DNA of 64,000 nucleotides from Scilla litardierei (lineage: Eukaryota > Streptophyta > Magnoliopsida > Asparagales > Asparagaceae), in contig CM061141.1 of NCBI GenBank assembly GCA_030789695.1, positions 172,932,807-172,996,806 of the forward strand, in the 5' to 3' direction. Of the stretch, positions 49,405-60,350 are shown in pieces (position 1 is the stretch's first letter; each line of letters opens with the position of its first letter). The notes below the pieces were generated by a model that made no database searches, was not told where the DNA came from, and saw only the letters and a program-made list of their open reading frames with translations. Both the position numbers and the translations under genes were made by a program.

Positions 49405-51190
49405 GACTCTTTGGTAAGTCTATACTTATAAGTACAGTTAATTTGCCTTTCTTATTTTGATTTTACATGCATTCATCCACGGTTGAGATTGATGAAGTTG
49501 GTACAAAAATCCAAGGTAATATTGATTTATCTTCTCGGCAATAATGCATTAAATCTTTGAGGATCAGGTTATGAATTGTTTGATACAGGATAATATGGAT
49601 TTTACAAACGAATTTACCACCAATCAACTGTTCAAGGATAGAAAAAAGCTGTTTCAGTGGATACAGAACGTTGGGTTAAGACATGGGCATGTAATTGTTA
49701 CACGTTTGGGGAGATTAAGTAAAACGGCCAAAGGGCATCACTGTGTACTTTGCATGTGAAAGAAGCGGTGAGTATAGGGGACACCGAAAGCTAAAAAAGA
49801 CCAACCGGCCTGTTAAAACCAAGAAGTGTTCATGTCCTTTCTCATTGCGTGGTTATATGGTGGGCGTGGGCGTTGAGGAGTGGAAGTTAACAGTCGTTTG
49901 TGGCAGGCACAACCATGAAGCAGCTAAATATGTCGATGGCCATTCCGATGAAGGGACATTGCATGGAATGGAGATGGAAACAGTGCGTGACTTGGCAAAT
50001 AGCAAGGTTCGGCCAGCTGAAATTTTGAAAGTACTGAAGGTAAATAAAAACTTCAGTGCAACCTCAATCAAAGTAATTTATAATGCACGAAACCGGTAAC
50101 AACGGGGGAAGAAGGTTGGTATTGTAAAACAGTTGAAGGAGTTAGCATCAGCGGATAAAATTGTGGGTGATGAGCATGTGAAGGCTATGAATAATGAGGG
50201 GGAGGATCAGAAGGTGGGGGAGGCGTTTTGGGAGAATGCAGTGCCTGCTGAGTTGCAGGAGGAGGATCAAACTGGGAAGATGGATGTGGAGGATGATAAG
50301 GTGGATCGTAATGAGGCGGAGTAGACTGCTGAGAAGGAGAAGGATGAGAATGCAGTGGTAAAAGCCTTTAAGAAGGAGCATGAGGTTCTACATCTGCAAA
50401 TTTCTACCCTGGTAGCAGAGATTGCTAAGCAGCATGCTGAGATGATGGATACGTCTACATTGACGTGTAAGCCAGGTAAGGGAAGAAGTAGACCGTTGTG
50501 GAAATGTACGATAAAGAAGCCAAAATAATCAATTCCACATGATGATAGTGATGAGGACATGGCTGCCGACATAATAATACCTTATTGGAACGCTTTTCCT
50601 GAGTGTCTACGACTCATTATAGTGCACGTCGAGATGTGAAAGCAGACGAAAACTGTGGGTATAGGGCTGTGGCAGCTCAATTGAGCTTGTGTGAGGACGA
50701 ATGGAGGCAGGTCAAATATGACTTGCAAGAAGAGATGCAGAACCACAACGGCTTGTACCGGTAACTTATGGGTGCCGTGGAATTTAAAAAGAATGTAGTG
50801 GCACTGGGCCATTTGTTAGACCGTCCAAAATCTAAATGGTGGATGCAGATGCCAGAAATGGCACATGTCATTGCCTCATGCTACCACTGTGTAGTACATA
50901 TTCTTGCACCTCAACAGTGTGTGACATATTTTCCTTTAAGAACTCCTCCAGTACCCCTATCATCCAAACGCCACCTAACGTTGGGTCATGTGAACAATAA
51001 ACACTTCGTTATTGTTAAACTTGCCCCAGATGGTCCTGTCCCTCCGACTTCAAGTATGTGGCTAAGATACCGTTCCGATGTGTCAGACGGATGGCCGGCT
51101 GCTTATGAGGATAGGATGCATCAATTCTAGTCAATAGTATTTGGTCACGATATTGCAACCGTTGATGTTATTGAAATATTGTAGGATAAA
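49405..51190 (+). pseudogene. FAR1-OTU gene without transposase, copy 1
   Basis: Structure: leader exon ending TCTTTG|GTAAGT (intron from 49414; its acceptor TGCAG is mutated here), an 8-codon exon (49492-49515, MKLVQKSK), a 73-nt intron (49516-49588), then in frame DNMDFTNEFTTNQLF. The FAR1 zinc cluster follows after a one-base shift near 49737 (CERSGEYRGHRK, KKCSCPFSLRG, TVVCGRHNHEAA), then METVRDLANSKVRPAEIL. Instead of a transposase comes a stop (50098), an acidic Glu/Asp-rich linker of about 120 residues, and an OTU domain at 50633-51130: KADENCGYRAVAAQL (nucleophile Cys), a stop after GLYR (50762), WMQMPEMAHVIASCYHCVVH, and NNKHFVIV (His). At least one frameshift and three stops. It resembles the minus-strand gene at both ends but lacks its middle. 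Confidence 0.85.
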
Positions 51191-52049
51191 ACGTTGTATC
51201 ATTTTAATATGGATTGTTATTTCATATTGACAGATTGGTAGCATGAAACTTTATCATGTCTGTCTAAATGTGCAAATGTTATCATCTGTATGTCGTGCTG
51301 TGGTGTATCGTATCTATAAGTTATGCTCAACGATAGACCTACTAATCAAGTTTGACTCATACTAACTATTTGGTAAACGGGTACACACTGATATATATAC
51401 TAGATTTTGTATGCTTAATAACACACGCAATCTATCCAGTATTTCTTAAGGCTGTTAATTAATACAAATTATGATAGTTATAACGTTGATATTATATTAT
51501 TTTATTAGTATCAATAATTTTGTTAACATCGGCATAAGAATATGAGTAATCCAATTGAATATATATTAAAAACAAAACTCAGTATTACTCAGCGCGCACA
51601 ACCGGGCAAAATCGTTCTCAGCGTCCGATTAATAACGATTACCGTTACTAATGTCAATCCATGTAAGATTACTCAGCACGCAAAACGGTTCAAATCGTGT
51701 TAAAGTATAACCGTTGTGCACTCTGAGTAAAATATTCCAACTAAACCACCGAATTTACTCGAAGCGCACAACGGGTTAAAATTTTTACCCTTTATGACCC
51801 TTTAGGACTCTCTTTCACCCCTCGATAAATTCTGCTCACCGCTCACAGACATAACCTTCCACAGATTGATCAGGGCGGAATATCAAACGACAAGTTTTTC
51901 GTAGATTGCTCAAGGCGCACAGACAGAAATTCCAAAGATTTGATTTTTATTACTGGGCTCGACATTTACATCACAGTGTCAACTGCTGCGTTCAAACAAA
52001 TCGGTGAAGCGATAGCAATCGATTTAGGGGGTTTAAACCTAAATTTGTC
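51191..52049. other. Intergenic with dyad motifs and conserved 5' leader of copy 2
   Basis: 51200-51330 is 3' flank shared with copies 2 and 3 (GTAGCATGAAACTTTATCAT). 51583-51780 has three dyad-motif copies (ATTACTCAGCGCGCACAACC, ATTACTCAGCACGCAAAACG, TTTACTCGAAGCGCACAACG). From 51840 the leader of copy 2 matches that of copy 1 (CCAAAGATTTGATTTTTATT). No other gene. Confidence 0.7.
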
Positions 52050-52803
52050 GAAATCGCGATTTGGTAAGTATATATTGTTAAGTACATTTTATTTGATATT
52101 CTTATTACAAAGTGTAGAAATAGAAGGAGAAATTTTTGGTTTTTTACTTTCCTGCAGATACAGTTGAGATTGATGGAGATGCTAAAAAATTCCGAGGTAA
52201 TATTGATATATCTTTACGGCAATAATGAAACTAATTTTTGGTTCCTGGTCCAATTAGTTGTATGAATTGTTTGATACAGGTGTATATGGATTATACAGCC
52301 GAATTTACAACGATGCAACTTTGTAAGAGTAGAGAGGAGCTCTTTCAGTGGATAAAGAGCGTCGGATGAAAACAGGGGCATGTGATTGTTACCAGTGCGT
52401 CGAGTATGATTAAATCGTCCAATAGGACTCCTGCTACTTACTATGCATGTGCAAGAAGCGGAACTACAGGGGACACCGACCAGTACGCAAGAGCAACCGG
52501 CCAGTTAGAACCAACAAGTGTGGATGCCCGTTCAAATTGCGTGGTAATGAGGTGGGCGATGGCGGTGAGTGGGGGCTAACGGTCGTTGATGGCTGGCACA
52601 ACCATCAAGTTGCTAATTATGTCGATGGCCATTCCAACGACGGGATGTTGCAGGGGAAAGAGGTGGAAGCATTGCGAGACTTGGCAATAGAAAGGTACCG
52701 CCGTCAGCAATTTTGAAAGGCCTGAAGGAAACTAAATCCTTCAAGGAAACACCAATCAAATCAATTTATAACGCACGTACCCGATTACTAAGGGGGGCAG
52801 AGT

Positions 52804-53835
52804 GTGGGTATTGTAAACAAGTTAAAGGAGTTAGCATCACCGTGTAGAATTCTGGGTGATGAGCTTGTGGTGCATGTGGATAATGTTGAGGAGGAGAAGA
52901 AGGGAGATGAGGAGAAGGTGGATGAGGCTGAAGAGGCGACTGCATTGGATGTTTATTGGCAGGATGATGAGGTGGATCGTAATGTGATGGAGCAGGCTGC
53001 TGAGAAGTTGGCTCTTAGTGGGCAGGAGCAGAATGTTGCGGAGGAGGATGAGGTTAATGCAGTGGAGGAGAATGTGGAGCCGAGTGTGCATGGTGTTTAT
53101 GGGGAGGATGGGGCTGAGAATGCAGTGGCTGCTGAGTTGACTGTAGAGGATTATGTTATTACGGAGTTGGTGGAGACGGAGGAGACGGTTGCCCTTAACG
53201 TGGAGGTGCAGAATGCTGAGGAGGTGGTGAAGGATAATGCATCGGCTAAGACTGTGGAGCCAAAGGTGTATAAGGAGAAGGCGAATGAGGAGGAGGATGA
53301 TAAGGAAGTGGCTACTGATTTGATTGCTGAGGAGCATACTGGGAAGTTGGTGGAAACGGCGGGGACGGTGGAACGTAATGTGGATGACCAGACTGTTGAG
53401 ATGGATGAGGGGGAAAATGCAGATTAGGTGAATGAGGAGCCGAAGGTGGATGCGGCGACTGTGGAGGATGTCGAGGCTGAGAAGATAGTGGATGCTGGGT
53501 TGATGCAAGCGGAGCTTACGTTGGAGTTGGGGGTGACGGTGCAGACGGTGGACCATAATGTGGATGTTCAGTCTGCTGGGAGGGAAGAGGAGACGGCTGT
53601 GGCCACGTATTTTGATGAGCACGAGGAGATGGATGACCTGCTTAAACAAATTTCTCCACTTGTTGATGAGATTTCTGAGAAGCTATCGGATGAGACAGAG
53701 AAGCCTACAGTGACGAGGAAGCCTGTTAAGGCTCCACGGTTGCATTCGATTGCGGAGCATAAGGCGGTGGCGAAGGAGAAGCCTAAATTGAAGAGGAAGC
53801 ATGTGAAGGAAAGTAGTAGGCGTCCGAAACTTTAA
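52804..53835 (+). repeat. Tandem ~60-residue acidic repeats in the copy 2 linker
   Basis: The linker encodes at least three spaced versions of LVETEETVALNVEVQNAEE, LVETAGTVERNVDDQTVEM and LGVTVQTVDHNVDVQSAG, about 190 bp apart, each flanked by ENA...EPKV-type blocks (VEPSVHG, VEPKVYK, EEPKVDA). A more diverged version starts the series near 52930. The DNA is strongly purine-rich on the plus strand (GAGGAG runs). Copy 1 has only about one such unit. The 270-codon frame on the opposite strand is a shadow of this composition. Confidence 0.8.
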
Positions 53836-53883
53836 ATAAAGAAGCTGAAACCTTCGCTTCTCCATGATGATTATGTTGTTGAT

Positions 53884-54507
53884 TTGCCTGACACATTCTT
53901 CATACCATGTTATTTGGATTTTCCTCCATGTCTACGACCCCTCATAGTGGGCTGCGTAGACGTGAATGCAGATGGCAACTGTGGGTACAGGGCTGTGGCA
54001 GTTCAGTTGGGATTGGATCAATCTGATTGGCTGCGTGTCAGAACTGAATTGCACCGTGAGATGCGGACATACAGCGTCTTGTACAGGCGTGTTATGGGTG
54101 AGGCTACATATAATTATAATTTGGAGGCAGTGAACCATCTTATTACTGATGCACGTGCAGAAGAGGATAAATGGATGCAGATGCCAGACATGTCACATGT
54201 CATTGCCTCATGCTACAACTGTGTAGTACATTTGATTGCACCTACGATGTGTGTGACATTTTTTCCATTGAGAAGTCCTCCAGTAAACCGAGCCTCCAGA
54301 CTCCACATAACGTTGGGTCATATGAACCGTAATCACTTTGTTTTCGTTAAACTTGCACCAACTAGTCTTGTCCCTCCGACTTCACTTGTCTGGACAAGAA
54401 AGCATGACGTTGTGGCCGATGGATGGCCGGCTGGTTATGAGCAGAGGATGCAGTTATTCGTTGAGATTGTGGAAGGTACGGATATTGCTACCGCCGATGC
54501 TATTTAG
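53884..54507 (+). CDS. OTU-family cysteine protease domain (C-terminal part of copy 2)
   Basis: An uninterrupted 207-residue segment, in frame with the linker. VDVNADGNCGYRAVA holds the OTU nucleophile Cys33 with the preceding Asp30. WMQMPDMSHVIASCYNCVVH is the central strand region. NRNHFVFV holds the catalytic His151. OTU proteins are usually deubiquitinases. Here the domain is the C-terminus of a Mutator-derived gene and its substrate is unknown. Length, the Cys box and the His box fit an active fold, whereas its upstream FAR1 partner is broken. The ATG at 53884 is simply the first in frame after the stop at 53833 and may not be a real start. Confidence 0.75.
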   Translation: MPDTFFIPCYLDFPPCLRPLIVGCVDVNADGNCGYRAVAVQLGLDQSDWLRVRTELHREMRTYSVLYRRVMGEATYNYNLEAVNHLITDARAEEDKWMQMPDMSHVIASCYNCVVHLIAPTMCVTFFPLRSPPVNRASRLHITLGHMNRNHFVFVKLAPTSLVPPTSLVWTRKHDVVADGWPAGYEQRMQLFVEIVEGTDIATADAI

Positions 54508-55459
54508 TATTTGTAAGATATAACGTTTGATCAATATAATAAGTTTTTTGTATAAAAATTGACCACTTTGTAGCATGAAATTTTATCATGGCTTCCGAAA
54601 TGTGCAAATGTCATCATCGGTATGGATTGATGTTGTGTATCATACCAATTACACCGAGCACAACACTGCAGTAATATTGCCTGTTTTGCGCGTTGAGTAA
54701 TTATGTCTTTACCTACAAAATTGCTCAACCCGCAAAACTGGCAATATTAGTGCCGGTTTTGCGATATAAGTATTTTTAATAACATCAACATTTGTTCCAA
54801 ATTGTTATGCGATGAGAACGTATCATTGTTAGTGTGTGAAATAGTCCAAGTTAGAATAAGGTTATTGTTTCATATATGTTATTGTCTGACAAAATTGCTT
54901 ACCACAATTTCCCATTGATAAGTTTTGCCCGTTGAGCGCCTTTATTAGACAATTTGTTAGTGGTTACTACAATTGCTCACCAGTCAACACGATCAGAACA
55001 AATAATTTTGACCAGTTGTGCGCGGTGAGCAATTTTGTTAGTGCGAAAAAAACTCCTACTCGCCCACTCAATAAAATTTGCTGATATCGCCACATTAATT
55101 GCTGCTCGCACCGTGCAAATTTTAATGGTTAACATAATTACTCAAAGTGCATAACGGTGATATATTGGAACCTTTGGTCTACCTAAGAGACCCCTGGAGT
55201 CTGCAGAGCAGTGCTGGTGAATATACAGAGCAGTGATCGTTAATATACAGCGGATTGCTAACAGCCAGATGTTCTGCTCAATAATGATTAATGCATGCCT
55301 AAGATGTGTGCGTTGGGATAAACTGATAGCCACTAAAAATAGCTCAACGCACACAACGGGGAAAATTATGCCCTTTATGCTCGGTGACAATTCCGTTTGG
55401 AATACAAATCTCATCAACGTGCAAAACCTCAAATGAAGCAAGTCTGCGCATTTAGCAAT
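54508..55459. other. Intergenic, dyad motifs
   Basis: Begins with the family 3' flank (GTAGCATGAAATTTTATCAT). Contains dyad motifs in both orientations: AAAATTGCTCAACCCGCAAA near 54718, TTGTGCGCGGTGAGCAATTT near 55016, and TAGCTCAACGCACACAACGG near 55340. No gene seen. Confidence 0.65.
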
Positions 55460-56215
55460 TTTCTATGCCATAACATAATTGCTCAAAGCGCACAAAAAGC
55501 AAAGCCAGGTGTTCACTTTTTGAGCATATAAGTTAGTTTATGAACAATTATTAAACGTGCACACCTAGTAGAATTATGCCCGTTGTGCGCTTTGAGCTAA
55601 AGTTGCGTCGATAGCGCATTTGCTCAACGCGCCCCGTTTGGATAATTTTGCCCGTTGTGCGCTTTAAGCATATTTGTTGGATGCTGTAATTTTTGTTCCA
55701 ACGGTCAATCATTCACATTCCAATTTTCATCATACTAATATTGTGATTCCGTAACATGCCAACAGGCAAACTTCACTTAGAAACTTTACCTAATTGTGAT
55801 TAAGACCGATACTTATTCAATCTGAAGACATTTTATATTAAATCTGATACCTAGTCAATCTGATTCAGAAACTGCATGCAAACTTTTAGATTAACGCTGA
55901 TACATATTCAAACGGTGACCTTTCCAAAATGAGCAACCCATTCTAATATACTGAAGTACGTACAGATACAGATCCAAACTGATACATATGCCTTTACTCT
56001 TACAAACTGATACATATGATTGTCTTCGTAGATGTTTGCAATGAAGTGGCGCGTGATTTGCATGCTTCACCCTTCAAATTCCGCGAGTTCATCGAGCGCC
56101 CATCTTCGTTGCGTTTATTAACGTCGTTGCTGATTTTCTGCCATCATCGGCTGGATATGAGTGTCGCGTCGTTGTAACCTGCAGTCAAGTATGTAGCCGT
56201 GTCATACACAATGGC
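55460..56215. repeat. ~750-bp dispersed repeat, copy A (most diverged)
   Basis: Starts with paired dyad motifs (ATTGCTCAAAGCGCACAAAA, then inverted GCCCGTTGTGCGCTTTGAGC). An AT-rich part with repeated TCTGATACTTATTCAATC-like phrases follows, then GATTGTCTTCGTAGATGTTT and CTGCCATCATCGGCTGGATA. The same order occurs at 56540 and 59620. Confidence 0.8.
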
Positions 56216-56539
56216 TAGTACGTCGATTCCCCTGTGGCGATGTACCACACGGGCAATGCGCTCAGCATCTACGTTGCAATTGCCGAATGCCCTGATCTGC
56301 TTAAGATGATTGTCGGTTTAGATGTGTGCATTGATGTGGCACTTTGTCCTTTGTTGGAGACGCCGTGAATTGGAAAGTCGGCAGACTGTTTCGCTTATTA
56401 CCGTCATTGCTGTCGTCGTTTCATGAAAAAAGACACCGATTGGAACTCTGTTACCGGAGACGAAGTAAAACAACACATGGTTGCATAAGAAGTTGCGTTT
56501 GGGAGTGTTAGAGATAGGAAGGATAGGATTGAGTGTCAG
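56216..56539. other. Intergenic, nothing recognised
   Basis: About 320 bp between two copies of the 750-bp repeat. ORFs here have no domain. Confidence 0.5.
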
Positions 56540-57450
56540 GTGTTCCCATAATTGCTCATAGCAGACAACAATCAAAGCCATGTGTTCCCTTTGAGCCGTT
56601 GTGTGCGTTGAGCAAATTTTTAATGGTTAACATAATTGCACAAAGCGCACAACAAGCAAAGCCAGGTGTCCGCTTTGAGCATCAAAGGTATTTTATGAAC
56701 CATTGTTAAACGCGCACAACCAGCAGAATTATACCAGTTGTGCGCGTTAAGCTAATGTTGCGTCGATGACAAATTTGCACAACCCCCCCACGGGAATAAA
56801 TTTGCCTGTTTTGTGCTTTGATCATATTTGTGAGATGCTATAATTTTAATTCCAATGCGCGCCACCGCAGTGAGTCAATCACATTCCAAATTTCATCATA
56901 CTTAATCCGATTTCGAAGCAAGCCTACATGCAAACTGTTAGATTTAAGTCTGATACTTATTCAATCTGAAAACATTGTAGATTAAACCGGATACTTATAC
57001 AATCTGACTCAGAAACTACATTCAAACTTTTAGATTAAATCTGATACTTTTTCAATCGGAAGACATATCCAATCGAATTCAGAAACTGCTAGAAAAATTT
57101 TAGATTAAATCTCATACATATTCAAATTGATGACATTTTGAAAATGACCCAGCCATTCCAATATATTGATGTACATACTGATACAGATCCAAACAGATTC
57201 ATTAGCCTATGCTCTTACAAACTGATACATATGATTGTCTTCGTAAGATGTTTGCAATGAAGGGGCTCTTTACGGGATAAATTGTCGATGTGATCTGCGT
57301 GCTTCCCCGTCATCTTCCGCGAGTTCATCGGGAGACCATCTTCGTTCCGTGTATTACCGTCCTTGTTGATTTTCTGCCATCATCGGCTGGATATGCGTGT
57401 CGTTATAGCAGGCGTCGTTGTAACCTGCAGTCAGGTATGTAGCCGTTTCA
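56540..57450. repeat. ~750-900-bp dispersed repeat, copy B
   Basis: Nearly identical to 59620-60350 over about 730 bp (for example AAAGCCAGGTGTCCGCTTTG, CATCAAAGGTATTTTATGAA, GCGCGCCACCGCAGTGAGTC). Like copy A it extends further right through CATCATCGGCTGGATATG to the CCTGCAGTCAGGTATGTAGC phrase. Confidence 0.88.
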
Positions 57451-57783
57451 AAGACACCGAGAGGAACTCCGATTCACATGAGGCGTCGAACATCAACAAA
57501 TGGTTGCATAACAAATAGAATGAGCTTTTTATCTCCACGATCGGAAAGGACAGGAGGGAGTGATTGTATGTCATAGACGCGGTATAGTGAAATGATGAAG
57601 GGTTTGATGGAGGAGATGGAGTGTATAAAGAGGAGATGGATATGGAGTGTATAGTCGAGGAGTGGAAGGCGAAATGCTCACATATGGAAGGCATTCATCG
57701 GGCATGCTTGATTATAAATGGACGATAGCCCTTCGTTGCGTTTATTACCCCCATTGCGTAAGTTTCCATCATCGGCTGGATAT
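57451..57783. other. Intergenic, nothing recognised
   Basis: Contains GGAGATGGAGTGTATA twice, a short local duplication, and the phrase CCTTCGTTGCGTTTATTACC also seen near 56113 and 58710. No gene. Confidence 0.5.
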
Positions 57784-58292
57784 GGGTGCCCTAAAGATGT
57801 GTATGAAATCGGAGGACTACAAGCTGATGCTATCGCCTCCCAAATATGCTCCTCTCCCTGGTCTGCGAAGAGAAGAATGGCCCCCCTGGCCTTTGCACCT
57901 TGGATGGCTGCCCTGGGTCACTTAGGTTGGCTGTGCATGGCTACCGTCCCTCTGAGGCACAAGCACTCCCTTATGTTATTTTCGATCTTTTGGCTCGCAT
58001 CCAAAATTGGAAATCTGCATGAGGAAAGGGACAATTATGATCTTCTTCATACACAGTCAGATTTAGCCAATTTGGCTGCGAGCCAAGAGATCGAAAAGAA
58101 CAGGAGGGAGTGCTTGTGCCTTAGAGAGACGGTAGCCATGCACGGCCAACCTAATTAACCCAGAGCAGCCAACCAGGGCGCAAAGGCCAGGGGGCCATTC
58201 TTCTCTTTGCAGACCAGGGAGAGGAGTATATTTGGAAGACGACAACATCAGCTTGTACTCCTCCGATTTCATACGCATCTTCAGGGCATCCT
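57784..58292. other. Long imperfect hairpin (inverted duplication, ~220-bp arms, 66-bp loop)
   Basis: The left arm 57784-58010 and right arm 58077-58292 are reverse complements at roughly nine bases in ten by eye. Examples: GTGTATGAAATCGGAGGA against the complement of TCCTCCGATTTCATACGC, CTCCTCTCCCTGGTCTGC against GCAGACCAGGGAGAGGAG, and GTGCATGGCTACCGTC against GACGGTAGCCATGCAC. Loop 58011-58076. The arms are GC-richer than their surroundings and read similarly in one frame (KSEDYKLMLSPPKYAPLPGL and KSEEYKLMLSSSKYTPLPGL), so they may derive from a captured gene fragment. A transcript would fold into a long double-stranded RNA. Confidence 0.85.
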
Positions 58293-59619
58293 GGGCATTC
58301 ACAGTCTATTTATAGTGAAATAAACCATTCAAATTGATGAGTATATGTTCGTTATACTTCAGTAATGCCAGGGATATCGGGAATGAACATCTTCATTACT
58401 CAACGCGTAATCCCACCGAGAAAAACTCATAATCCCAAGTATTTTAGGCCGAGCTTAAAAAGAGGTAAATTACTCTCCGCACACGACAAGGAAACTGAAC
58501 CGTTTTGCGCCTTGAGCAAAATTGATGCTATTACGAAAATTACTCTCTGTCAAAACTCCCGCACCTTGAGCAAAATTCCACTATAAGCCCTTGTGTGTAC
58601 AGTGGAATTCTCAGATGTGAGACCGTGTGTGTACATCGGATGGACATTGATTCACACTAAGACTTTTAACCCCCGCGCACGACGCGCACAACGGCTAATT
58701 GATTTCAGCCCTTCGTTGCATTTATTACCGTCATAGCATCAGTTTCCAACATCAACCATTTACCTTTACGTGAAAGGACTACTGGATGAATACTATCGTC
58801 CATATCTTTATCAAGAATGCACGAACATCAGAAGAACTTATTGTTTCCAGACGGTGGTTGTGTGCGCCAATAAAGAAGAAGATTTATAGAGGGAAGTAGA
58901 GGAAGTTGTGAGAAGATGAGGGCTCGTTGTCAGCCACTAAGGAATTTGACCAATAAAATGAAGAGTATAATAAGTCCCTGATCCTACAATAATGCAATGG
59001 ATCTCGGGAATCAACATTTATTTACTCAACGTGCACATCACGTAATACCAACGGGAAAATCGCGTAATCCCAATTATTCTATCATGTGTATCAAAATAGG
59101 TTAATTATTCTCCGCGCAAAACAAGAAAACTCAATGGTTTTTCGCCTTGATCAACATTGATGCTAATAGGAAAATTACTCCCAACAATACTAATCTCCAC
59201 TAATCTTTTTTCATACATTTTATTCGATGCGCACACCGTGCTAAATAATACAGAAGCGAGTAAAAATCATAATTGCTCATCGTGCAAAACACATGGAAAA
59301 CGGGAATTGCTTAAGGCGCACAACGCACCACGCATGACCGCGAATTGTATTGGTTGATGAGGATGAGACTGCAGTAGAGTTCTACACTTCTACTATGTGG
59401 CGACATTGAAGACCCCGTCAAGCTACAGAGGGGTTATCATGAATATACAAAATACTGCTCGTGAATCTACATCTGATTGATACCAGACATATGATTTTCC
59501 CAAGAATGCTTGACCGATGGGAAGCGATCTGGAAAAATTTATAGCCGCTTACATAATTGCTCAACGCTCAGAACCAACAAATTTATGGACGTTGTGCGCT
59601 GTGAGCAAATTTTTAATGG
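58293..59619. other. Intergenic with diverged dyad motifs
   Basis: No gene. Contains eroded motif copies (GCGCACAACG type near 59318, AATTGCTCAACGCTCAGAAC near 59557) and one solitary monomer of the right-hand satellite (58645-58705). Confidence 0.6.
58645..58705 (+). repeat. Solitary monomer related to the 62.4-64 kb satellite
   Basis: TTCACACTAAGACTTTTAAC followed by CCCCGCGCACGACGCGCACAACGG matches the satellite order TTCACACTTTGCGTTTTAAC, CCCCGCGCACGACG. It also ends with the ACAACGG of the dispersed motif, linking the two families. Confidence 0.7.
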
Positions 59620-60350
59620 TGTACATAATTGCTCATAGCGGACAACAATCAAAGCCAGGTGTTCCCTTTGAGCCGTTGTGCCATTGAGCAAATTTTTAAT
59701 GGTTAACATAATTACGCAAAGCGCACAACAAGCAAAGCCAGGTGTCCGCTTTGAGCATCAAAGGTATTTTATGAACCATTGTTAAACGCGCACAACCAGC
59801 AGAATTATGCCCGTTGTGCGCATTAAGCTAATGTTGCGTCGATGACAAATTTGCACAACCCCCCCCCCACGGGAATAAATTGCCCGTTTTGCGCTTTGAG
59901 CATATTTGTGAGATGCTATAATTTTAATTCCAATGCGCGCCACCGCAGTGAGTCAATCACATTCCAAATTTCATCATGCTTAATCCGATTTTGAAGCAAG
60001 CCTACATGCAAACTGTTAGATTTAAGTCTGATACTTATTCAATCTGAAAACATTGTAGATTAAACCGGATACTTATTCAATTTTACTCTTAAACTACATT
60101 CAAACTTTTAGATTAAATCTGATACTTTTTCAATCGGAAGACATATCCAATCGAATTCAGAAACTGCTAGCAAAATTTTAGATTAAATCTCATACATATT
60201 CAAATTGATGACATTTTCAAAATGACCCAGCCATTCCAATATTTTGATGTACATACTGATACAGATCCAAACTGATTCATTAGCCTATGCTCTTACAAAC
60301 TGATACATATGATTGTCTACGTAGATGTTTGCAATGAAGGGCTCGCTGTA
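59620..60350. repeat. ~730-bp dispersed repeat, copy C
   Basis: Direct-orientation copy of 56540-57275, differing by scattered substitutions and a longer C run (CAACCCCCCCCCCACGGG against CAACCCCCCCACGGG). It stops just after GATGTTTGCAATGAAGGG, earlier than copies A and B. Confidence 0.88.

Larger units (their letters stand above)
52050..54507 (+). pseudogene. FAR1-OTU gene without transposase, copy 2 (expanded linker)
   Basis: Leader intron 52064-52157 (TTTG|GTAAGT to CCTGCAG), 8-codon exon 52173-52196 (MEMLKNSE), intron 52197-52279 (83 nt), then in frame VYMDYTAEFTTMQL. The FAR1 domain has a TGA (SVG-stop-KQGHV, near 52368) and frameshifts, but KCGCPFKLRG and TVVDGWHNHQVA are readable. 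From 52804 one frame runs through an acidic repeat linker to the OTU end at 54507, with only two stops (TAG 53425-53427, TAA 53833-53835). The linker ends in a basic patch (KPKLKRKHVKESSRRPK) that could be a nuclear signal. The OTU domain is complete. FAR1 is decayed, so full-length protein is unlikely today. Confidence 0.85.

Noticed and set aside
52837..53649. 270-codon minus-strand ORF rich in Leu/Ile/His
   Set aside because: Antisense shadow of the acidic repeat linker. Its length comes from GAG/GAT-rich codons on the plus strand lacking stops in the complement.
58063..58302. 79-codon ORF on the right hairpin arm as a host gene
   Set aside because: It mirrors the left arm and runs only within the inverted duplication. 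Treated as part of the hairpin until a parent gene is found.
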